Source of the DNA: Cardinalis cardinalis
Taxonomy: Eukaryota; Chordata; Aves; Passeriformes; Cardinalidae
Direction: 5' to 3'
DNA length: 64,000 bases
Assembly (NCBI GenBank): GCA_014549065.1
Contig: JACDOX010000004.1
Span: forward strand, 5,431,986-5,495,985
In this document: positions 22,990-34,443 of the stretch, piece after piece
Numbering within the stretch: position 1 is the first letter of the stretch
Layout: the number at the start of each line of letters is the position of its first letter
Notes under the pieces: generated by a model
Database searches by the model: none
What the model was told of the DNA's origin: nothing
The model's input: only the letters and a program-made list of their open reading frames with translations
Program-made: the position numbers and the translations under genes

Positions 22990-25949
22990 CAAGGTTTAGG
23001 AAGAAAACACACGAACCACAGAAATATTTTACCTTCAATTCAATTTTGGGGAACATAACTATAAACTAAGTTTACAGATTTTGTGAGGAGACCTAATCCA
23101 CTTCTTTCTGTCACTTATGAGACATTTTTGCTTTCTAATTGTTTCTATAGGTCAAAATGTAAAAAAACTGTTATTCAAATACCAAAAACACCAAACTACC
23201 TTTTCAACATTATATTTTGAAATTTGGTAAAATAATAAGAGACTAAGGAGACTTTAATGAACAGATTATCATCATCTCTGAATAGAGCTGGGTTCAACTA
23301 TTGCAAACAATCAATTTAATGAATCTTTTAATTTTATTTATTTTCCATTTNCCAATTGATTGTAAAAGGAGTTTGATTTTTATAGTTTTTTTCATTTTTC
23401 ATTCTTGGACTACCTGAACAGTTTATGAAAATAGTGAGTTACAGCAGAAAATATTATCATAATAGTTTTGCTCCATAGAAGAAATGTTCAAATGTGTTGC
23501 ATACTGAAATAATCANTATAGTTTGTAAAAATAGTACTTCTGATTGTATGATAGACTACATATTTCAAGAAGTGTGAATGACAGATTAATTTTTTCCTCT
23601 CTGAGATTCAGCCAAATGTCTCCCCTTTTTAAACTGATGAGTTTGATAAAATGCTGGGCAGAAGTGGATTGAACTAAGGCGGCAAGCAGGTCTCCATGGC
23701 ACCCAACTGTTTACATACACATAAGTGTTTNCATAAATGGACAAGGTAGGAGAAAAAGGTGAAGTCCAAGGATGCTTATCATAATTATTGTTTCTCATTA
23801 TAGACTAACTGAAATTGAATCCATCATTAACTTTGTGGATTATTCCTGCTGTTCATGTCTGATTACAAGANCAGATTTTATTTCATGGGCTTACCTGGAA
23901 ACAAACATTTGCAGTATACTGCAAGCTTTCACATACTTGCCTTGTATTTTAATCAATGCTGCTTTTCTTGTAGTCATATTCTGTCTTCCACAGCCTTGTT
24001 GCTCTTGTGATGCATCGCCAATATACAGAGTCAAGAATAGCTGCCACTCTAACTTTTAGCTTACCTTCATAGGGGAAACTCCTCCTGTTGCTAACTCCAT
24101 AAGGTTCTGGTTTTTTCAGGCCCTCTGGTCTGTTTTTTCTAAGTTACTTCCTTACAGAGGGCCAAAAAGACCAGAAGATTCCTTTCCTTGTTNTCATCTC
24201 TCTGGTCAGCTTAGGTTTCTGAGCTTCTTCTGTTTTATGCTCCTTATACTAAATTTTCCTGTACCAGTAGTTGATTCTGATCCAGTGATTTTCTACACTG
24301 AAACCTGTGGTCAGAGTTAGTCCAGACCATGTTGTTTGTCTGTGAACTACTGATAGCTTTTCTGGATATTTTTCTTTGACCTCTGTCTCTCATTAATTTT
24401 TGTCTTTTGACTTAATTTCTTCTTTCACTTATGTTCTTTGCTGTCCATCCATTTCTTCTACCACTCTATTCCAGTGGAGGATGGAAGTTCTTGGTCCCCT
24501 AAATCCTCTACCCACAAGAGGAAGTGATGAATCTACTGATCTTTGACTCTTCAGCCAAAATTACCCAAAAATCTCCAACCTGCTATTGTTCTATTCACAA
24601 CTCTGTTGTCTAAAGGCAACCTTCTATTGTCACATATGTAGAACTCTAATAAAATTATTTTGACAGACAGCCACCAGTTGCTTCTCCATTACACTTACTG
24701 TATTGTGCTCTTGCATGGTTTAACATTTGATAANAAATTTATTTTTCAGCCTTCCAGGAAATAGTTTAGATATCAATTCTGGATTTCACTGCTCCTGGGA
24801 ACTGACAAAAGGAAAAAGAGTCAAGGAAAATAAAAGGAATNATAAATGTTTGTNGAATGAAAAAAAGTTGTGGATGTATTTATTGGATCAGTAATTCAAG
24901 CTAAGGCATCTGTTGGTTGTAATTGGGTTTCCATGTGTGTTCATCTGGCTTGGATTTTCCCATGTGCTGGTGTTTGTTCCAGTGGGACAAGTGCACAGAG
25001 GAGCTGAGGGGATGGTGTCTGCATGCACCTTGGCCTGACAGGTGTGCATATGTTCTTTGTCAAAAGCTGAGGTGCAGTGTTTTCCCCCTGAGTGATAAAT
25101 TTGGTGACATAAGCAGCTTTTACAGCACATCTTTTCCTCAGTGCTCTTTAACAGGATTTGTTTCCACTAAGATATTTCTTAGATCTTTGAGAAAAGCTTA
25201 AAAATCCAGGCTGAAAATTTAGGGTAGATTAACAGCATCAGTATTTTTTGAATGATATAGATAGTTCTAATGCAAATGATGATTCCTTTTTATGGAGATC
25301 TGAAGTCTTCTACCCTGGAAACTATTTTGTTTTCTCTTTCTTTTCCATTGTCTGTCTGGGAAGAAAAATATAATTACCATTACAAGACCACACAAGCATA
25401 GNATTTTCAAACAGATAAGCCTTCATTAAAACTTCAGATTTAATCTGAATATTTGGAAAGTACCCTTGGTAGACATNAATTTTGTCAATGACACTTCTGA
25501 ATATTAGACACCAAGCCAAACATAGATACACTCTAACAACATTAATTTTCTTTNTATTTTCTTTTTTTTTTTAAGAATAAATTACCATTTGTAGAAAACT
25601 GATGTAAAAACACTCCAACAACTCCTTCTAGTTAGCTTTTATTTTCTTATTCAATCTGTTCTGTTGAGGAAGTGTANATGGGCTTGACTTAGTGTGATGC
25701 AGTGAATTCTCATTTTGCTCCAGTGACATATGTGAACTATATTTCTTTCTCAGGTGTTATTTCTTTCTCACATCCTTCTCAAGTGAGAAGCTGCTGTATG
25801 AAGAGACTCTTTTATATATAAATTTCTGAGATAATAATATAGCCTAANGTTGAGTTTTGGTACTCCATAGCAGAAAGAAATCTAGAAACCCAAGCTTACT
25901 TGCATAAAATTTTACTAGATCAAAAGCAGGTTCTTACTGGGGGAAAAAA

Positions 25950-25976
25950 AANNAAAAANGNAAANGNAAAAAAAAT
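25950..25976. repeat. A-rich run with clustered ambiguous bases
   Basis: A-run of about 27 bases containing several N and G. The cluster of ambiguities suggests length polymorphism or read-alignment noise in a homopolymer. Confidence 0.8.
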
Positions 25977-28900
25977 GAAGTAATATAACCTGTTTATTTA
26001 ATTTTAAAAANTGGGGTTTTTTNAAATTCTATAATATATATTTCATTCAAAAATCCAATTTTAATTATTTGAAAATTAAGAAGAATGTATTTTTTACCTG
26101 GGGTTAATTTTAAATGCTTTGAAGTTGACAACATAAAAATATTCTCTTATTGTCAACTGCTCCNAGCCTCAGCTTTCTCTAAGTCACTTCAGTGGGACTG
26201 TTAGTGCCTCTGCCATTCCCAGAGGTACTGTTGGGTCAAATAAATACTACCTCATAATACTTTTGAAAATTTACTAAGAACAGGTTTTTACCGGGTGTCT
26301 TGTTTAGGTTTTGAGATTGCATAGACAATTTTTNAAGTCTTCTTTTTAAAATAACAACAGTGATGCCTCCCTTCAGCTTAGAAAAAAAGTTTGAGATTTA
26401 TTTCATCAAGTACTTTGCAATTTTTTCCCTGCTTATAGCATATCAGGTTTATGGGAAAAGATTTTTACTTTCTTTGCTGATACATTTAAAAAAATCTAAA
26501 GCCCCTTCATTCATATAACTCTAGCCATCTTCAAGTTTGCTGGACAATTTCATTTTTTAAGGAGACCTTTTCTGTACAATTTACTTTACAGGGTGAGTTA
26601 TCAAAATAGGTTATTGAAAAACAAAATTTATCCGAATAGGAATCTTGATGTGCAATCAACATTTACANGGTAGGAACACTGTTGGAGGTTATAAGTGAGC
26701 ACATAAGGCAAGATTTATACTAAGCCAACTGATCTTTAGAAAAAAACAGAACTTTCAAGGTGCTTGAAATAGATCTCTTTGTAGAGACACAGCTACAATC
26801 TTCTTCAACCAGGATAAACACTTCTCAATGGATAGCATTCATAAAGAGAGGAGGAAAAAAAACAAAAAAGGAAACTCCAGATCTAACCAGACTTGTTAAA
26901 GCTGGCCCTTAAAACATCTTGTTTTTCAATTATTTTTTTGTCTTGCTTCTTTGTTCCTTTTTCAGTCCCTTATTCTCTCTGCTCTGTGTAAAAGCTATTG
27001 TTTTTGTAGGTTTCTGCCCTTAAAGAATTTGTGATTCTTGTGCAGAATGGATTATACATGAGTATTTGCTGTATACACAACAGATTTATACATTTTTCCA
27101 TTAATGCTGTTGTGCTGAAATTAGAAATTTCCATATGAGCAAGCTGAATCTATATTGTGTCCCTGTACCTGATCACTGACACAGTTCATTTCAAAACAGG
27201 CAGTGGAATATTAAAAAACCCCCAAAAAACAAAACACCCAGAAAATAAAGAAATAACAAAAAAAAAAAAGGAAAGAATACCTCAAAATGGTGAAGACATT
27301 GTTTAAAAAGCCCTTTTCAAACAGTTTAATATTTTTATCAGCAACAAAAAATGTTGAAAATGGTGAATTTCTTTGTGAAAACTATTGGTGTTTTTAGCAG
27401 AGTTCACCCAAATTTGCCTATAATGCTGCACTGTCCAGAGTACAAGGCAGAGAATGGGACAGTCCATTCTGTTTCACAGAATACAGGAAAGTCAAGGTGG
27501 GGCTGGGACATTTCTTTCTGTTACCCTTATTCTCTCAGAGATTATATGTTTGGGACATATAAAACTGCCCTACTACTTCAGCTGCTCTCTTTCCAAAGCA
27601 ATCCCTCTGTTCTGCCTTTGCTCAGTTTGNATCATTCCAGGAAGTCAAGACTGAGCTCAAGCTCTGTGATGCCCTGCAACTGAATTACCTTCCCTAGAAG
27701 GCTGATATGAGCTTTCAAACTTAGCTGCAAACAAAGCTTTCACCAATTATACAACTATGAAATGTTATCACCAGAGTAGTTTCAAAATTTTACCTGACCT
27801 GGAATACTTGGGGAGATTTTGCATAGCAGGGCTGNTTAATCTGGCCAAGAGAGATGTTGTGCAGCATACCAATAATTAACACAATCAATGAATTATTGCT
27901 TAGAGCCAAGATAGCACAGAAATATGTTTATCTTACATACCACATCTGGACTGATAAGCTTAATTGATACAAAACACAGGGTTGGTTTTTTTTTTTTCTC
28001 TCCAGCAAATTATCATGCATACGAGCTGTGCTTTNCAAATTCACTTATACCAGCAGATCTCCCTGGAATTTTTTTGGAGACTGACTAGCATTTCTGAACC
28101 AGTATTAATAAAAAAATTAATAAATTTTANCAAAAGGCCAAGTTTCTCAATTAAACAAACAAAACACAACAAGAANAACTTACATGTTGTATTAGTGAGA
28201 AAGAAAAATCTGAAATGCTCACTCAAAAAGCTACNAAAAATGTATCATCTTTGGCATAATAAAAATTATTCAACTCCAAACAGAGAGTTGTCATTTTATT
28301 CTTTAAAAATAANCTTACAGTAGTGGCCAAGAACCTTTTAAAGAACAATTGAATTCTCCAAACTCCAGGATGTGCTCTCCAAACCCCTGTTAGGAGCTTC
28401 GTATCAGTAGTCTCATGATCTTCTTTTTGATTTTAGTATTACTGTCTTTTCACAATATTTCATTTCCCCTGTGAAAAAATTTCACAGATAAAAAAATTCA
28501 AGGCATGCATGTAAGTATANTTTTTCAAGAAAGAAAATCTCATTTTTAGGAATGCAGAAATCATTCTTAAGTAGAAGACATATTCTTTTAAACTATGTTC
28601 ATTAAAAATATCTAATAACAGAAGTTCCACTCTGGGCTGCTTGTTGCAGTGCTTAACTATCTCTACAGTTTAAGAATTTTTTTTCCTTAAACTAATTTAT
28701 GTCCTCCTTTATGCAAANTAAGTCAGTTGTGATTTGTTCTGTCCTCAGGTAAAGTGGAAATCAGGAATTATCTTTCTAATAATCATCCACATATTTGATT
28801 ATTTTAGTGTCTTCTATTGGTCTCTCCTAGACTAGATGAAGTGGTNCTTTCAGCCTTTCTTCACAGGTTGTTCTTCCTAAACCACTCATCATTATTTTTC

Positions 28901-29881
28901 CTCTTCAATTTTATTCCAGTGTTCATACAGCTTCAACTTTAGTGTGTAGATCTTAGCATAATCATCTTCCTGAGGCCTTATCAGTGCTAAACTGATCGGA
29001 ATAATTTAAATAATTGCCTTCTTTCAAAAATACCTATTTTTCTTCATATTTAGGAAGGAAGCCTGTCAGTATTTGTTCACATGTAGTTCTGACTTGCATC
29101 TTAGGAACCTAACAAAAAAATGTACACATGATATGTGGGCCACGATTCTTTCTTATGTAACCACAGGTAATACATTGTCCAGACTTGCAGATTATGAAAC
29201 GGTGTCTTTTTCTTCTTACACCTCTTCAGTGATGTATGGTGATATAAAGAAATAGTATCTAATATCATAATCTATTTTACAGTAAGTTAATTTAGTCTGC
29301 ATCAGCTTCTGAGAACATTACATTTAGAAGACTCACCTAAATTAAACAAATCTCACATCTCTGGCCTCCTCCTTTTCCATCATGCCTGTTACCTTCTCTA
29401 TTCCTCACATTTCACAGCCTATTCTCTTGCCTTCCTTGNGCTCCTGAGAATCAACATAATTAACTCATACTATGAGTTTGAGCTGTTTATCACTTTAGAA
29501 ATAATATGCGTACTTATATACACACACATGCACAAATATATATTTTAACTGGCCATGAAGAAGTATTTTCTGCTAATCTTGAAGAAAGCCATATGATTTA
29601 AAGTCATTTNTATGACAGCTTATGGTAGTAAAATTCTGCATTCACTATAGTACTTTAAGAATAAATTGCATGGTTGTTGGACTGAATTTATTTTTTCACA
29701 ATGCTTTTATCTTATTTATGTACTTATTCCACAGCCAGAGAAGAGAATTGTCTTGACAGCTCTTTCTTCTACATGGAGACTGATTTTCATTTCAAGACAC
29801 AGCTATGAGACTCGACATTGCTGTTACTATTGATCATTTTCTCATTTGTAATAGATTCTTGCAAATTATTACACTGAAAAA

Positions 29882-29924
29882 AATAAAAGACAAACATTTT
29901 CATTTGCTTAAAAAAAAAAAAAAA
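29882..29924 (+). other. AATAAA followed by an A15 run
   Basis: AATAAA at 29882-29887 is followed 22 bases later by fifteen A (29910-29924). This is the spacing of a processed transcript end copied into the genome. No parent transcript, upstream open frame or target duplication was recognised, so a retrocopy remains unproven. A chance A-run is possible. Confidence 0.3.
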
Positions 29925-30870
29925 GCATGTGCAATTCTCTTACATTTAGCAATGGAGAGACAAAGCAATACTTAATTCTCTGTATGTCTGGATGCAGTCT
30001 CCTAAAAGAAAACTACACAGACTTCATAGAACACTAAANCCTCTCTAAGTTTCTCAGCCTTTTTTCATTCTTTTTCAATTTTATTGGCAGATAGTTTGTG
30101 CCCTTAACTTTTCATCTGGGAAACATCTTAGTTTAATCCTTAGCCTTTGGCCACATGAAGCTTATGTTCCTGAAACTAAGTGTAGATGACTTCTGGGGAG
30201 CTGAGAAATAACTCTCTTTTTATGCAGCTGCTTTGCAACACAAAGTAACCTCCAACAGGTTTGACATTCTCCACTGGAGTCAGCTNCTTTGCCAGACCTT
30301 ATCCAAGCAAAAGAGAGGCCTCAATCCCCAGAGCTCCCCATTCAACAGGCCGTTCAAGAAGGATTCCTCTGGCCAGTCCACCTGGGGGCTTTAGAATGGC
30401 TTCTGTCTGTGCAACCTTTTCGCTCCAGAGTCTCATATTGAATTAAATAATGCATTTGCTTTGCACCTTTTCCCTGTGACATTTTTAACTCTCTTTATGG
30501 TCATGGCAGTGGCACCTGAAGACACACCAGCTAACCTGGCAATCTATTTTAACTGCTATGCATAGTGAAAGCAAAATCAGCTGTGCCTTATGGAAATACT
30601 CACCCTGCACTTNACAGACGATTGGAGGTGTGCTCTGTCATTAAGTGACTGAACAAAACAAAACAAAGAAAAGCACGTGGGTCCAAGATTTGCCATAAAG
30701 GCTCAGCTTGCAGTATGTCTGGGGACATTATTTGATGAAAATTACCATGAAAATAAGTATATGTCGGAATTAAATGCAAAAGCAATACACAGGAAATTCA
30801 GAGAACCAATGAAAAATTGCTTTTCCTTTTCTTTTAGAGAAAGGATTGCAAACAAAACACTGCTGCTGAC

Positions 30871-31036
30871 AAGGGAAGGGAAGGGAAGGGAAGGGAAGGG
30901 AAGGGAAGGGAAGGGAAGGGAAGGGAAGGGANNNNNNNNNNNNNNNNNNNNNNNNNNNNNNNNNNNNNNNNNNNNNNNNNNNNNNNNNNNNNNGAAGGGA
31001 AGGGAAGGGAAGGGAAGGGAAGGGAAGGGAAGGGAG
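30871..31036. repeat. (AAGGG)n pentanucleotide array spanning an assembly gap
   Basis: About twelve perfect aaggg units (30871-30931) lie left of a run of 62 N (30932-30993), and about eight and a half units (30994-31036) lie right of it. The same unit on both sides shows that the gap is inside the array, so its true length is unknown. The open frames across it on both strands are only translations of the repeat. Confidence 0.97.
30932..30993. other. Assembly gap of 62 N
   Basis: The only multi-base run of N in the window, placed inside the AAGGG array. Confidence 0.98.
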
Positions 31037-33561
31037 CAAAGAAACGGGCATAATAACAAAAAAGCATTGTAACTATAAACTTGCAGCTAGTATACATGAA
31101 ATTTATAATTATAAATCTCCATAACTATGTTTATAAAAGTGTACAATATTTATAAAGCAAACTATCTGATAAAATTGTCATTCCTATATCAACAAGCAGT
31201 AATCAACCCTTAACCCCATTAACTTTATGATTATTTTAATAAATGTAACTAAAATCTCAGGCTTCATTGACACTAAATGGACATGCACATTTGCTGGGAT
31301 ACATCTCCACATTTCTTCACATCATAGTGAAGGNGAACTTAATCAAAAAAGTTTTTATTGTACTTCTCTACTAAGTCAGAATTACAACTCCATAGGTACT
31401 CTAAATATATGTNCATATATATACAAAAAAGCCCACAAGAGCTGTGTTTAAAAAGAAATAAAGTTTCAGAATTCCAAGATCTGCTTTCTGTTTTCAATGA
31501 AATCGAGCATTAAAATGTGTTTGGATTATAGCTCTGAGCTCCATTCCTGCAACAGCTTTTACTTGAGCAGAACAAAAAATTATTTCTACTCCAGTGAATC
31601 TGGACATTCCCCCTTTATATGAGGGAAAAAAGGGAAAAAATTTATATGAGGACATTGCTGAATTTATTGCTCATTTAGTGTTGAGGCAACACAGACCTTA
31701 AATATTTGAAGAATCAGAGACATATAAANGCCACAGCCCAGTAAGCAAATATTCTTGAAAAATTACCCTAATTAAATCTTTGTCACACTTGATAATGAGA
31801 TATTTGCTTCCGTGGCCTTTTCTGTTTTCTTTTCATGATGATGATGAGGTAGATGTCGGTTTTAATTTAATGGAATCATATAGATTTTTCTTTGGTAATA
31901 TCTTTACAGATCAGTGCACTCTGGGCCTGTAGGTAACAACTGGTGTCAACCTTGCAGCCTCCTCCTTAAGGTTAANCAAGCAAAGTGTCTTTTTGAAAAA
32001 TCATGATTACATTGTAATAATCAGCAAAGTGAAGTNATTTTTCACAGTACACAAATATGAAACTGATAATCACTGAATTTCAGTGGGCTTTCCTTCTGTC
32101 AAAAGGATTTAATAAAAAATACTCAAGATTGAATGCCTTCTTTAATAATTAAATGAAATCTAAACCAGAATCTGTTTAAATGTCTCTCATAAAACATGGA
32201 ACAGAAAACTGTTCCTAAGTGCTATGTTTGATGTGAATTCTGCAGACAAGACAGTGTTCATGTCTTGGCCTTTTTGCCCTTGAAAGCTTTTGAGACTGAG
32301 AAAAAGAGANTTCTGTACAGACTTTGTAAAAAGGTAGTCTTTGAAATTCTCCTTGATGTGGTATTTTAGGCTTATTAGAAGAGTGGATTTAAGTACCATG
32401 TCAAGTCATAATCCAGTCCATGGGTTTTCTGTTTTATCCTTAGGTGTCTCCAACTTGCCCCCAAGAAAACACAGCTTGCTGTCATTTAAGTACTATTGAG
32501 TAATGGGGTTTTGTATTATTTTTGCAGAAGAAAGCTTCTTGNGAACAGAAATGAATGAAAATATCAGTCTGAATGCACACACTTGTTTCCAGAGAAGTGA
32601 TCAAATTCCAGGTAGTTTTAAATGTTATTTCCGTATTATCAGAACCAGGAAGAGTACAGGAAACATCACTCTCACATAAAACACACTTTTATGTTTTTAT
32701 TACCTAAACAAAATGCATCTAGATGCATTACTACAATAGAGTATCATATTGTTAAGAATCAACAATATTTCAGCTTTTCCCCCCCACTCCTTTCTGAATT
32801 GTCTGCATGAAAATAGCTGCAAGCAAATTGGATTGCACTTAGACAAAAGAAGGCCTAAAACCTTATTGGCTAACACAAGATGTATGATTTACAAGTAAAC
32901 AGACATGGATAATTTGTAATCTTAAGAGAGGAGGGGATTTTTTTTTCCTTTTGTCAAATAATGGCTTTTTCTAGTGGGGTTCAATTACAGATCACAAAAG
33001 TGTGCTTTAGAGTGCATGTGCACTAAATAAAAGCACTGTCATTTTTAAAATACTAAATTAATTCTCTATCACGAGTCTTTTAAATCAAAAAATATATGAT
33101 CCTTTCAGAGTTTAGATGGGACTTTATTGTATATCAGCATCCAAATGGAGACAATGTCCCAAATAATTTTTTTTCAGAAAACTGAATATCCTAGTCAATA
33201 TACTGGTACAATGTTTCTTAAAAGTTAGTCAGATTTGGCTAACCTGTGGATGCTTTAGTATGAATTATTTTTCTTACAGATATGTTTCAAATAATTTTGG
33301 TACTAATCAAACTCTGTGCTTGTGTAGCTACTTTTGCATTTACTTTTGCTNAGGTAGGATTTAATTCACTGAGGCCGCTGTTCTTAGTAAAAGCATCACA
33401 ACCTTATTTTTCATTATGCAGAAGGGAAAAAAAGCATCTCATAGAGCTCAGCAACAAAAAAATAAGGTACAGACTGCACACTATGCAGAAGGAACCACTG
33501 ATTCAATCACTACATAGAGAATTTCCCATTAAATTATGGGAGTAGTAGGGTAAGAATTTGT
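31037..33561. other. Unique non-coding sequence
   Basis: No gene recognised. The segment 33280-33353 has an acceptor-like and a weak donor-like border around a hydrophobic open frame, but this is not convincing. Confidence 0.5.
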
Positions 33562-33585
33562 ATTTGCACATGCACATGTGCAAAT
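33562..33585. repeat. 11-bp inverted repeat with 2-bp centre
   Basis: atttgcacatg, ca, catgtgcaaat. It ends about ten bases before the CR1 fragment. Confidence 0.85.
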
Positions 33586-33595
33586 GAAGAAATTA

Positions 33596-33866
33596 GGAAT
33601 TACAGAATTGTAAGCATAGAAAAAGCCTCAAGATCATCAAATCTAACCACTAACCCAGCACTGCCAAGTCCACTACTAAATCATATTCCTAAGTGCCACA
33701 TCTACATGACTTAAATACTTCCAGGCTTGGCTACTCAAACACTTCCCTGGGCAGCCTATTCCAATGTTNGACATTTCTTTTGGCGAAGATGTTCTTCTTG
33801 ATAACCAACCTAAACCTTCCCTAGNGCAACTTGAAGCCATTTCCTCTTGAGGTTCTCAAAGGAGAA
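33596..33866 (-). mobile_element. CR1 LINE 3'-end fragment, minus strand
   Basis: The plus strand reads the reverse complement of the CR1 3' region. Blocks in order: attacagaattg, aagatcatcaaatctaacca, acactgccaag-like gcactgccaagtccactact, aaatacttccaggcttgg, ccctgggcagcctattccaa, ttgataaccaacctaaacct and gcaacttgaagccatttcct. These match the well-known avian CR1 variant. It is about 270 bp, heavily 5'-truncated as usual for CR1, and keeps no reverse transcriptase. The terminal octamer repeats of CR1 are not visible at its 3' end (low coordinate). Several mismatches and an N indicate an old copy. Confidence 0.93.
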
Positions 33867-34385
33867 TTACATATATTACCTACCCTAATCCAGGTTAATG
33901 AGGCTGAATGTGGCCAAAATTTTGACTTTACACTAACGCACGAACACCAAAAAACTTCTTGAACTGAATTTCTCTGTTCACTGCATAAAATAAGAATCAA
34001 CTAGTGTTTCTTAAAAATGAGACCCCTAAATTTATAAATTATTTACATGGCAGGTGAAACATTGAGAAAAATGTCAAAAGTAGCTCACCTATATCCTGAT
34101 TTGTCTGTAATCACAATCACTCACTAGGTTACTAGATGATTTCACATTGAAAATCTTCCAAGTCTCATAGATTTGCCTATGGGCTCTCTAAACATCAGTG
34201 TTTGTTGGATGACTTTATTTGAAAACACACACACAAAATGTGACACAGCTATTTATTGTCTATTTTGAATAAATAATTTTAGGTTGACATCTAGATATAG
34301 ACTTGCATTCATCCCTGTAAGTTATGAATACACAAAGATGTCTTATATTATTGTAATTAATAATAGAAGTAAGCAATTCTGCAGA
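33867..34385. other. Unique non-coding sequence
   Basis: Nothing recognised beyond a short acacacacac run near 34227. Confidence 0.5.
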
Positions 34386-34443
34386 TTAGAGAATGGAAAA
34401 TTAGAAATGGGAAAATTAGAAATGGAATAATTAGAATGGAAAA
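34386..34443. repeat. 15-bp minisatellite, about four copies
   Basis: Units at 34386, 34401, 34416 and 34431 follow the pattern ttagaaatgggaaaa, with small variants. The last copy is 13 bp. Confidence 0.93.

Larger units (their letters stand above)
22995..30870. other. Long unique non-coding stretch
   Basis: No gene recognised. Low-complexity patches include an A-rich run with several ambiguous bases at 25950-25976 and A/C-rich text at 27211-27272. A 9-bp inverted repeat, ggccctctg / cagagggcc, lies at 24119-24163. A polyadenylation-like signal followed by A15 lies at 29882-29924. Short open frames, such as 27351-27683 and 27964-28323 (the latter with several N), have no recognisable similarity. 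Confidence 0.55.

Noticed and set aside
30677..31097. Open frames of 87-131 codons on both strands
   Set aside because: They consist mainly of the AAGGG array and the N gap.
33280..33353. 74-bp segment with splice-like borders and a hydrophobic frame
   Set aside because: The donor is weak and includes an N. A hydrophobic peptide is expected from T-rich DNA.
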